DNA of 22,027 bases from CAYFVR01 sp964346545 (GTDB lineage Bacteria; Desulfobacterota; Desulfobacteria; Desulfobacterales; Desulfococcaceae). Below are positions 7,757 to 14,139 of the stretch, in pieces. The notes below the pieces were generated by a model. That model worked only from the letters and a program-made list of their open reading frames with translations, was not told the DNA's origin and searched no databases. Made by a program: the position numbers and the translations under genes. The first letter of the stretch is position 1, and each line of letters begins with the position of its first letter. Where the stretch lies: positions 1 through 22,027 of the forward strand of contig CAYFVR010000044.1 of assembly GCA_964346545.1 (NCBI GenBank), written 5' to 3'.

Positions 7757-10117
7757 ATGAATGGTGACGGATTGGAAGCCGACCGGGAAATCCGGGTGCT
7801 GCTGATCGAGGACGACGAGGACGACTACCTGCTGACACGGGAAATGCTCGAGGAGGCGCCCTTCGTCCGGTACCGGATCGATTGGGCGACGGGTTTTGAA
7901 AAAGGGCTCGACCTTCTTCGTTCAAATTCGTACGATGTTTGTCTGATCGATTTTCGCCTCGGCCGATACGACGGACTGGACCTCTTGCGGGCGGCGGTGT
8001 CCCGGGGCGTCCAGACGCCGATGATCATTCTGACGGGGCGGGGCGACCGGGAGACCGACATGCGGGCCATGGCCGCCGGGGCCGCCGATTTTCTGGTGAA
8101 GACCCGGCTGGACAGCGACGCCCTGGAGCGGTCGATCCGCTACGCCATCGAACGGGCGCGACTTCAGCGGGCCCTGCGGGACGGCGAACGGCGGACCCGG
8201 CACGTGATCGAAAAAACGCCCATCGGCATCTGCGTCACCGACGAATTCGGCCGGTTCGAGTTCGTCAATCCGTCCTTTCGTCGGCTGTACCGGTACGAAT
8301 CCTCGGAGCTGATCGGAAACCATTTCACCATGATCGTTCCCGAGCCCGAGCGGAAACTGCTGACCGATCTCCACGACGAATTCATCGCCACCGGCGGGGA
8401 AACCCATATCCGGGGCGAATGGGAGGTGGTTCCCCGCCATGGCGGCCATCTGACCATTCTGGCCGACGCCGCCCGCGTCACCGGCCAGGACGGCCGTCCC
8501 AAGAAGGTCACCTACGTCATCGACATTACCGAGCGCAAGCGGATGGAGCGGGAGCTGGCCGAGGCCAAGGAGGCCGCGGAGACCGCCAACCGGGCCAAAA
8601 GCGATTTTCTGGCCCGGATGAGCCATGAGATTCGCACCCCCATGAACGCCATCATCGGGATGACGGACGTGCTGGGCCAGACGGAGATGAAGCCCAATCA
8701 ACGGGAGTACGTGGAAACCGTCCGGGACGCCGGGGAGCACCTGCTGGCGCTGATCAACGACATCCTGGACCTCTCCAAAATCGAGGCGGGAAAGCTGACC
8801 TTGGACGCGGTGGACTTCGACCTGGGGGCGACCCTTCAATCCGCGATCCGCCCCCTGCGGGTTCAGGCCGAAGGCGCGGGCCTGACGCTGAAAACCCGTG
8901 TGGACTCGGCCGTTCCCGGTTGCCTGCGCGGGGACCCGTTTCGGTTGCGGCAGATTCTGCTGAACCTGGCCGGAAACGCGCTAAAATTCACCGAAGAGGG
9001 CGGGGTGGAAATCGGGGCGGCCCCGGCGGCCCCGGGGACGGCGGGGCCGGAAATCCGACTGGAATTTCGGGTGACCGACACCGGCGTCGGCATTTCGCCG
9101 GAGCAGCAGTCCCAAATTTTCGAACGGTTCGCCCAGGGAGACGCGCCCCGGGCGTCCGAGCGGGGCACCGGCCTGGGGCTTTCCATCTGCCGTCACCTGG
9201 TGGAGATGATGGGGGGCCGGATCTGGGTGGAAAGCGTTCCCGGCAAAGGCAGCACGTTTCGGTTCACCGCCGCGTTCCGGGCCGGAGACCCCCGCCGGCT
9301 GCCGGTTTCGCAGAAGCTGGCCCGCGAGGGGCTCAAGCCGCCCAGACTGCGGGTGCTGGTGGCGGAAGACAATGAACTAAACCGAAAGCTGGCCCGAATC
9401 ATGCTGGAACAGCTCGGCCATTCGGTCATCTCGGTGCGGGACGGCGGAGAGGCCCTTTCCCGGCTGCGGACCATTCCCGTGGACCTGGTGCTCATGGACC
9501 TGGAGATGGCCGGCATGGACGGCTACGCCGCCGCCCGCCGAATCCGGGCCGGGGAGGCCGGCGAGCCGGCCCGGAACCTCCCGATCATCGCCATGACCGC
9601 CCACGCGTTCGGGGAATACCGGGATCGCGCCGCCGAGGCCGGCATGGACGGCTACGTGACCAAACCGTTCCGGGCGGCGGAACTGCAGGAGGCCATCGTG
9701 CGCCATTTTCCCATGAAGACCGACAAGCCGACAAACCCGGAGGCCGACGGCGGCCGACTGGTCGCCGCGCCGCCCGACGCCGCGATTTTCGACTGGCCGG
9801 AGTTCGTTCGCCGGGTGGGCGGCAATGAAGCCCTTTGCCGGGAGCTGGTCGGCGTTTTTCTGGACCGTCTGCCCACCCAGCGGGAGCGGCTCGCCGAGGC
9901 CATGGAGACCGGCGATCTGGAAAAGATTCGATTCGAGGCCCACGCGGTGAAGGGCATGGCGGCCAACATCTCGGCCCCCGAGCTTCGGGACCTGGCCGCC
10001 GAAGCCGAACGGCTGGCCGCCGAAGCCGATCCCGACGGGGCGGCCCGGGCGGTGGACCGGGTGGCCGCCGCCTGCGAACGGCTGGGCGAAGAAGTGCGGG
10101 GGTGGCAAAACCATTGA
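7757..10117 (+). CDS. Hybrid histidine kinase, REC-PAS-HisKA-HATPase-REC-Hpt
   Basis: A 786-residue cytoplasmic phosphorelay kinase. The N-terminal receiver (11-135) has Asp19/Asp20, phospho-acceptor Asp65 (LIDFRLG) and Lys115 (FLVKTR), followed by the helical extension RSIRYAIERA. A PAS domain spans about 145-260 (ends VIDITERKR). HisKA has MSHEIRTPMN with His290; HATPase has DTGVGI (441-446) and GTGLGLSI (470-477). A second receiver (530-650) has Asp581 (MDLEMAGMDG) and Lys636. The C-terminal Hpt has His729 (EAHAVKGMA). An N-terminal receiver feeding a kinase lets another kinase or the preceding single-domain regulator modulate it. It begins 28 bases after the preceding gene and ends 127 bases before the kaiA-like gene, whose receiver resembles its first receiver. 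It is a candidate clock input or output kinase by position only; no KaiB-like SasA domain is present. Confidence 0.94.
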   Translation: MNGDGLEADREIRVLLIEDDEDDYLLTREMLEEAPFVRYRIDWATGFEKGLDLLRSNSYDVCLIDFRLGRYDGLDLLRAAVSRGVQTPMIILTGRGDRETDMRAMAAGAADFLVKTRLDSDALERSIRYAIERARLQRALRDGERRTRHVIEKTPIGICVTDEFGRFEFVNPSFRRLYRYESSELIGNHFTMIVPEPERKLLTDLHDEFIATGGETHIRGEWEVVPRHGGHLTILADAARVTGQDGRPKKVTYVIDITERKRMERELAEAKEAAETANRAKSDFLARMSHEIRTPMNAIIGMTDVLGQTEMKPNQREYVETVRDAGEHLLALINDILDLSKIEAGKLTLDAVDFDLGATLQSAIRPLRVQAEGAGLTLKTRVDSAVPGCLRGDPFRLRQILLNLAGNALKFTEEGGVEIGAAPAAPGTAGPEIRLEFRVTDTGVGISPEQQSQIFERFAQGDAPRASERGTGLGLSICRHLVEMMGGRIWVESVPGKGSTFRFTAAFRAGDPRRLPVSQKLAREGLKPPRLRVLVAEDNELNRKLARIMLEQLGHSVISVRDGGEALSRLRTIPVDLVLMDLEMAGMDGYAAARRIRAGEAGEPARNLPIIAMTAHAFGEYRDRAAEAGMDGYVTKPFRAAELQEAIVRHFPMKTDKPTNPEADGGRLVAAPPDAAIFDWPEFVRRVGGNEALCRELVGVFLDRLPTQRERLAEAMETGDLEKIRFEAHAVKGMAANISAPELRDLAAEAERLAAEADPDGAARAVDRVAAACERLGEEVRGWQNH

Positions 10118-10231
10118 TTCCACCGACGCGCCCAAGGGCGGTCGGCCGGAGCGGCCGTCGCCGTCATTTCGGGGCGTTTTCGTCCGTCCGGGGCGCGGGC
10201 CCGTCTTGCGCGCGCGAATTCCGGGTGATAT

Positions 10232-10235
10232 GGAG
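10232..10235 (+). promoter_or_regulatory. Ribosome binding site supporting the 10245 start
   Basis: GGAG lies 9 nt upstream of the ATG at 10245. The competing starts (TTG at 10206, ATG at 10230) have no comparable site. Confidence 0.5.
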
Positions 10236-10244
10236 CACGGTGAT

Positions 10245-11171
10245 ATGGATCACGAATTGATGACGCCCGCCGATCCCCGCCAACTCGCCGACGATTCGTT
10301 CGAGGCGCGGCCGGAGCCGGAAACGCTTCGGGTGCTGCTGATCGAGGACGATCCCGACGACGTGCTGATTCTGGAGGAGGCCCTGGCCGACGCGATCGAC
10401 CCGGCCATCTCGCTGGTTCACGAAAGCCGTTTGGACGCGGGAATCCGGCGGCTGAGGGAGGAAGACTGCTCCCTGGTGCTGCTGGATCTTTCTCTTCCCG
10501 ACGCCGTCGGCCTGGAAACCCTGCTGCGGTTGCGAAAGGCCGGCCCCGATCGTCCGGTGGTGGTGCTGACGGGCACCGACGACGAAGAGACCGCCCTCGA
10601 AGCGGTTCGGGCCGGGGCCCAGGACTACCTGGTGAAGGGGCGCTTCGGCGACGACACCCTGCCGCGGGCGATCCGATATGCCGTGGAACGACATGGACTC
10701 AATATCCGGCTGGAAGCGGCCCGCCAGCGCGAGCGGCGGGAGCGGGAGCTGCGGGAGTTGGACCGGCTCGCGCCCGGCGAATCGCTGGAGGCGGCCGACG
10801 AAGGTCCCCTGGAACGGCGCGCCCCGGACGCCCATCGGTCGCTGGTTCGGGCCTACGACCGTCTTTTGTCCGACGCCCTGGAAACGCAGCTTTTTCGCAC
10901 GGAGTCGGACCCGGCCCTGGGGGCCCGGGAAATCAGCGAGCGGCTCTGCCGCCTGGGCGCCCGGGCCCGGGATGTGGTGAAATTGCACGGCGCGGTGATT
11001 CAGGCGCGAACCTCGCGGGAAAACTCCGATAAAAGCCGGGCCTGCCTGGCCGAGGGGCGGATGCTCCTCATGCAGCTGCTGGGATACTTGGCCGATTGCT
11101 ATCGTCGGCGGATCTTCGAGGCGACGGCCCGCCGCCCGGAACCCGGCCCGGAAGAGGGGAAGACCCCGTGA
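10245..11171 (+). CDS. kaiA: KaiA-like protein: receiver domain fused to a KaiA-type C-terminal domain
   Basis: A 308-residue protein. Residues 28-150 form a complete receiver: Glu34/Asp35/Asp36, phospho-acceptor Asp81 (LLDLSLP), Thr109, Lys131 (YLVKGR). After a charged linker, residues 197-291 are helical and match the KaiC-binding domain of cyanobacterial KaiA as I remember it. LVRAYDRLLSDAL aligns with the first helix, VVKLH (244-248) with VVEIH, and LGYLADCYRRRI with the terminal AHLCEMYRRSI. VVxLH to YRR spacing is 37 residues here versus 38 in Synechococcus. In cyanobacteria KaiA binds the KaiC C-terminal tail and stimulates autophosphorylation; there its N-terminal domain is a pseudo-receiver, whereas this one looks phosphorylatable, as in the chimeric KaiA3 of Synechocystis. 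Its stop overlaps the kaiB start (GTGA). If the C-terminal match fails, it is a response regulator of unknown output. Alternative starts are 10206 and 10230. Confidence 0.78.
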   Translation: MDHELMTPADPRQLADDSFEARPEPETLRVLLIEDDPDDVLILEEALADAIDPAISLVHESRLDAGIRRLREEDCSLVLLDLSLPDAVGLETLLRLRKAGPDRPVVVLTGTDDEETALEAVRAGAQDYLVKGRFGDDTLPRAIRYAVERHGLNIRLEAARQRERRERELRELDRLAPGESLEAADEGPLERRAPDAHRSLVRAYDRLLSDALETQLFRTESDPALGAREISERLCRLGARARDVVKLHGAVIQARTSRENSDKSRACLAEGRMLLMQLLGYLADCYRRRIFEATARRPEPGPEEGKTP

Positions 11172-11464
11172 AAGAATACCTGTTGAAACTGTTCGTCACC
11201 GGACGAACCATCCGGTCGGAAAGGGCCGTCGCGAACCTTCGCCGGCTGTGCGACCGGGAGCTGGCGGAACGGTACGAGCTGATGGTGATCGACATCTTGG
11301 AACGGCCGCACCTGGCCGAAGAAGAGCGGATCATGGCCACCCCGACGCTGATTCGCGTGATGCCCCAGCCCGTTCGCCGGCTGGTGGGCGACTTGTCGGA
11401 CGAAACCCGGGTGCGCGCCGGGCTTGACATTCCGGGCGACGGCCGGTCTTCGGAGGATGAATAA
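11168..11464 (+). CDS. kaiB: Circadian clock protein KaiB
   Basis: This is a 98-residue KaiB, a thioredoxin-like fold-switching protein that binds the CI ring of KaiC and sequesters KaiA during the dephosphorylation phase. The sequence reads YLLKLFVTG at the N terminus, VIDILERPHLAEEERI in the middle, and ATPTLIRVMPQPVRRLVGDL towards the C terminus, nearly residue for residue like cyanobacterial KaiB. Gly85 and Asp87 in RAGLDI correspond to the residues (G88, D90 in Synechococcus) whose mutation locks the fold-switched form, so switching should be possible. The acidic tail SSEDE also resembles cyanobacterial KaiB. The start is GTG at 11168, overlapping the kaiA-like stop by 4 nt and preceded by a GAGGGGAAGA ribosome site. 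It is not fused to a kinase, so it is KaiB rather than SasA. Confidence 0.97.
   Translation: MKEYLLKLFVTGRTIRSERAVANLRRLCDRELAERYELMVIDILERPHLAEEERIMATPTLIRVMPQPVRRLVGDLSDETRVRAGLDIPGDGRSSEDE
11452..11456 (+). promoter_or_regulatory. Ribosome binding site that decides the kaiC start
   Basis: GGAGG lies 9 nt before GTG 11466 but directly abuts the ATG at 11457, so GTG is the better start. The site is inside the end of kaiB, so translation is probably coupled. Confidence 0.65.
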
Positions 11465-11465
11465 C

Positions 11466-12971
11466 GTGGACGGACGAACGATCGACAAATTGCGCACCGG
11501 CATTCCCGGCTTCGACGAGCTGTCCCGGGGCGGGCTCCCCGAGAATCGCACCACTCTGGTCTCCGGCACCGCCGGATGCGGCAAGACGATTTTTGCGGTG
11601 CAGTTTTTGGCCGAAGGCATCCGGAGCGCCGGGGAAACCGGCGTATTCGTCACCTTCGAGGAGAGACCGTCGGACATCCGCCGCAACGTGCTCGGCTTCG
11701 GCTGGGATCTGGAAGCCTGGGAAGCGGAGGGAAAGCTGCGATTCGTGGACGGTTCGCCGGACGTCGGCGAAGAGACGCTTTTCAGCGGCGACTACGACCT
11801 GGGGGCGCTGCTGGCCCGGATCACCCACGCCGTGAAAACCGTCGACGCCCGCCGGGTGACCATGGATTCCCTGGGGGCGCTCTTCAGCCGATACGAAAAT
11901 CCCGCGCTGGTGCGCAACGAGTTGTTCCGGATCAGCGCCACGCTCAAGGAGATGGGCGTCACCTCGCTCGTCACCTCGGAGCGGGTCGATGATTACGGGG
12001 TAATTTCACGCTACGGAGTGGAGGAATTCGTCTCCGACAATGTGGTGATCATGCGGAACCTGCTGGAGGAGGAGCGGCGGCTTCGAACCATCGAGATCCT
12101 CAAGTTTCGCGGGGCCGACCACCACCGGGGGGAAGCGCCCTACACCATCTCCGGCGGCGAGGGCATCGTCGTGGTGCCGCTCTGCCAGGCCGCCCTGGAC
12201 CATGCCTCCCCGTCCAACCGAATCAGTTCGGGGAATGCGGAGCTGGACCGGATGTGCGGGGAGGGCTTCTACGGCGACGCGGCCATCCTGGTGTCCGGCG
12301 CCACCGGCACCGGCAAGACCCTGATGGTCACCGAGTTCATGGCCGCCACCGCCGAGACCGAAGAGCGGGCCCTGCTCGTCGCCTTCGAGGAGGGGCCGGA
12401 ACAGATTGTCCGAAACGCCGCCGGCTGGGGGTGCGATTTCGCCGAACTGCGGGAGAACGGGCGGCTGAAAGTGATCTGCGCCTACCCGGAATCGGCCTCT
12501 TTGGAGGAACATTTCCTGTGGATTCAGGCGGCCATCGCCGAATTCCGCCCCCACCGCATCGCGGTGGACAGCCTTTCCGCCCTGGAGCGGGTGGCCAACG
12601 TCAAGCGATTTCGGGAGTTCATGATCGGGCTCACCGGCTTTCTCAAGCAGCGGGGGATCGCCGCCATGTTCACCGCCACCACCGCCGCGCTTTTGGGCGG
12701 CGTCTCCATCACCGAGGCCCATATTTCCACCATCACCGACGCCATCATCCTGCTGCGGTACGTGGAGCTGTTCGGCGAAATGCACCGGGGGCTCACCGTC
12801 CTCAAAATGCGGGGATCTCGCCACGACAAGGAAATCCGGAGCTTTTCCATCGGCGGAGACGGGATGCGGATCGGCAAAGCCTTCCGCAACGTGGGCGGCA
12901 TCATCGAGGGCCGCCCGGTCCACGTCTCCGGCGGCGAGATCGAACGCATTCAGGACTTGTTTCAATCATGA
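11466..12971 (+). CDS. kaiC: Circadian clock ATPase/kinase KaiC
   Basis: A 501-residue double-RecA protein expected to form the hexameric clock ATPase with autokinase and autophosphatase activity. CI has Walker A GTAGCGKT (34-41), catalytic Glu65/Glu66 (FVTFEE) and Walker B Asp134. CII has Walker A SGATGTGKT (277-285), Glu308/Glu309 (VAFEE) and Asp368. The phosphorylation region reads SITEAHISTITDAI: Ser421 and Thr422 match Ser431/Thr432 of Synechococcus, and Thr416 matches Thr426. The C-terminal A-loop and tail (FRNVGGIIEGRP to IERIQDLFQS), the KaiA-docking region, is present but about 8 residues shorter than in Synechococcus. GTG at 11466 is chosen because GGAGG lies 9 nt upstream; ATG at 11457 is possible. 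The gene follows kaiB without a gap. The KaiC family is broad, but two complete domains plus adjacent kaiB make the identification firm. Rhythmic function is inference. Confidence 0.96.
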   Translation: MDGRTIDKLRTGIPGFDELSRGGLPENRTTLVSGTAGCGKTIFAVQFLAEGIRSAGETGVFVTFEERPSDIRRNVLGFGWDLEAWEAEGKLRFVDGSPDVGEETLFSGDYDLGALLARITHAVKTVDARRVTMDSLGALFSRYENPALVRNELFRISATLKEMGVTSLVTSERVDDYGVISRYGVEEFVSDNVVIMRNLLEEERRLRTIEILKFRGADHHRGEAPYTISGGEGIVVVPLCQAALDHASPSNRISSGNAELDRMCGEGFYGDAAILVSGATGTGKTLMVTEFMAATAETEERALLVAFEEGPEQIVRNAAGWGCDFAELRENGRLKVICAYPESASLEEHFLWIQAAIAEFRPHRIAVDSLSALERVANVKRFREFMIGLTGFLKQRGIAAMFTATTAALLGGVSITEAHISTITDAIILLRYVELFGEMHRGLTVLKMRGSRHDKEIRSFSIGGDGMRIGKAFRNVGGIIEGRPVHVSGGEIERIQDLFQS

Positions 12972-13086
12972 GGCGCGCGCGAAGGGGCGCCGAATTCCCC
13001 GCGTTCGACCCATCCGGCGCGCCCGCGCCATCGGATTTGGTTGACGAACGAGATGGCGTCGGCGGGCCGTGGAACTGATCGGAAAA

Positions 13087-14082
13087 ATGCCATCCGTACT
13101 GGTCGTGGACGACGACCGAAGCCAGCGGTTTATTCTCCGCACCCATCTGGAAGGGAGCGGCTTCTCGGTCTTCGAAGCCTGCAACGGCGTCGAGGCGCTG
13201 GAGCGGCTGGCCCAGGACAACGACATCCGGTTTCTGGTGACCGACCTGCTGATGCCCGAAATGGACGGCTTCGAGTTGATCGAGCGCGTGCGCCGCCGGG
13301 GGATTCGCTACATCTACGTGATCGTGATGACTTCCATGGAAGACCGGAAGTCGTTGATCCGGGCGCTCTCCGCGGGGGCGGACGACTATCTCAACAAGCC
13401 GATATTTCCCGACGAGTTGCGGTTGCGGCTGCAAAGCGGTTTGCGGGTGCTTCGACTGGAGGGACAGGAAGAACTGATCCTTTCCATGGCGGAGCTTTCC
13501 GAGTTCCGAAGCGAGGAGACCGGCTACCATCTCAAGCGGGTCTCCCATTACACCCGCATTCTGGCCCGGGACGTGGCCGACCATTATCCCGAATACGAGC
13601 TGACCCGGAGCGGGGCCGAGGAAATTTCGCTGGTCAGCCCCCTGCACGACATCGGGAAGGTGGCGATTCCCGACCGGATTCTCCACAAGCCGGGCAAGCT
13701 GACCGCCGAGGAGTGGGAAATCATGAAAACCCATGCGACCATCGGCGGCAACCTTTTGCGGAAAATCCACGAAAAAACCGGCTCCCCCTATCTGTGGTTC
13801 GCCCACCAGATCGCCATGCATCACCACGAACGCTGGGATGGAAACGGCTATCCCGGAGGGCTGAAAGGGGATGCCATCCCCATGTCCGCCCGGATCATGG
13901 CGGTGGCCGACGTCTACGACGCCCTTACCAGTGAACGCTGCTACAAGGCGGCGTTCTCCCACGAAAAGGCCCGGTCCATTCTCTTGGAAGAGGCCGGCGC
14001 CCATTTCGATCCCAAGCTCATCGACGCTTTTCAGCGCCAGGAAAAAGCCTGGCTGGAAGTCAAGGAACGATTTCGGGACTGA
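13087..14082 (+). CDS. Response regulator with HD-GYP domain, predicted cyclic-di-GMP phosphodiesterase
   Basis: A 331-residue two-domain regulator. The N-terminal receiver (1-120) has Asp8-10 (VLVVDDD), phospho-acceptor Asp53 (VTDLLMPEMDG), Thr82 and Lys104. The C-terminal HD-GYP domain (about 145-325) shows the signature HD at His187-Asp188 (PLHDIGKVAIPD), metal-binding His residues around 216 and 240-247, and GYP at 254-256 (GNGYPGG). HD-GYP proteins hydrolyse cyclic-di-GMP to pGpG or GMP. It starts about 115 bases after kaiC on the same strand with no visible terminator between them, so it could be the output of the Kai locus or of the upstream kinases. The start is ambiguous between ATG 13087 and GTG 13069; neither has a strong Shine-Dalgarno. 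The phosphodiesterase call rests on motifs only. Confidence 0.9.
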   Translation: MPSVLVVDDDRSQRFILRTHLEGSGFSVFEACNGVEALERLAQDNDIRFLVTDLLMPEMDGFELIERVRRRGIRYIYVIVMTSMEDRKSLIRALSAGADDYLNKPIFPDELRLRLQSGLRVLRLEGQEELILSMAELSEFRSEETGYHLKRVSHYTRILARDVADHYPEYELTRSGAEEISLVSPLHDIGKVAIPDRILHKPGKLTAEEWEIMKTHATIGGNLLRKIHEKTGSPYLWFAHQIAMHHHERWDGNGYPGGLKGDAIPMSARIMAVADVYDALTSERCYKAAFSHEKARSILLEEAGAHFDPKLIDAFQRQEKAWLEVKERFRD

Positions 14083-14128
14083 CCGCCGGGAGACCTTATG
14101 GGTTTTCCGGCTTTTTTCCACCCATCCG

Positions 14129-14135
14129 AAGGAGG
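14129..14135 (+). promoter_or_regulatory. Ribosome binding site of the vWA/PKD gene
   Basis: AAGGAGG lies 4 nt before the ATG at 14140 and fixes this start, which also places the hydrophobic signal peptide at the N terminus. Confidence 0.75.
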
Positions 14136-14139
14136 CGGG

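Noticed and set aside
11168..11464. SasA-like thioredoxin-fold sensor domain
   Set aside because: It is a stand-alone 98-residue protein with KaiB-specific residues and no attached kinase.
12901..14121. Long open frame antisense to the HD-GYP regulator
   Set aside because: No recognisable domain, and its translation mirrors the sense gene composition.
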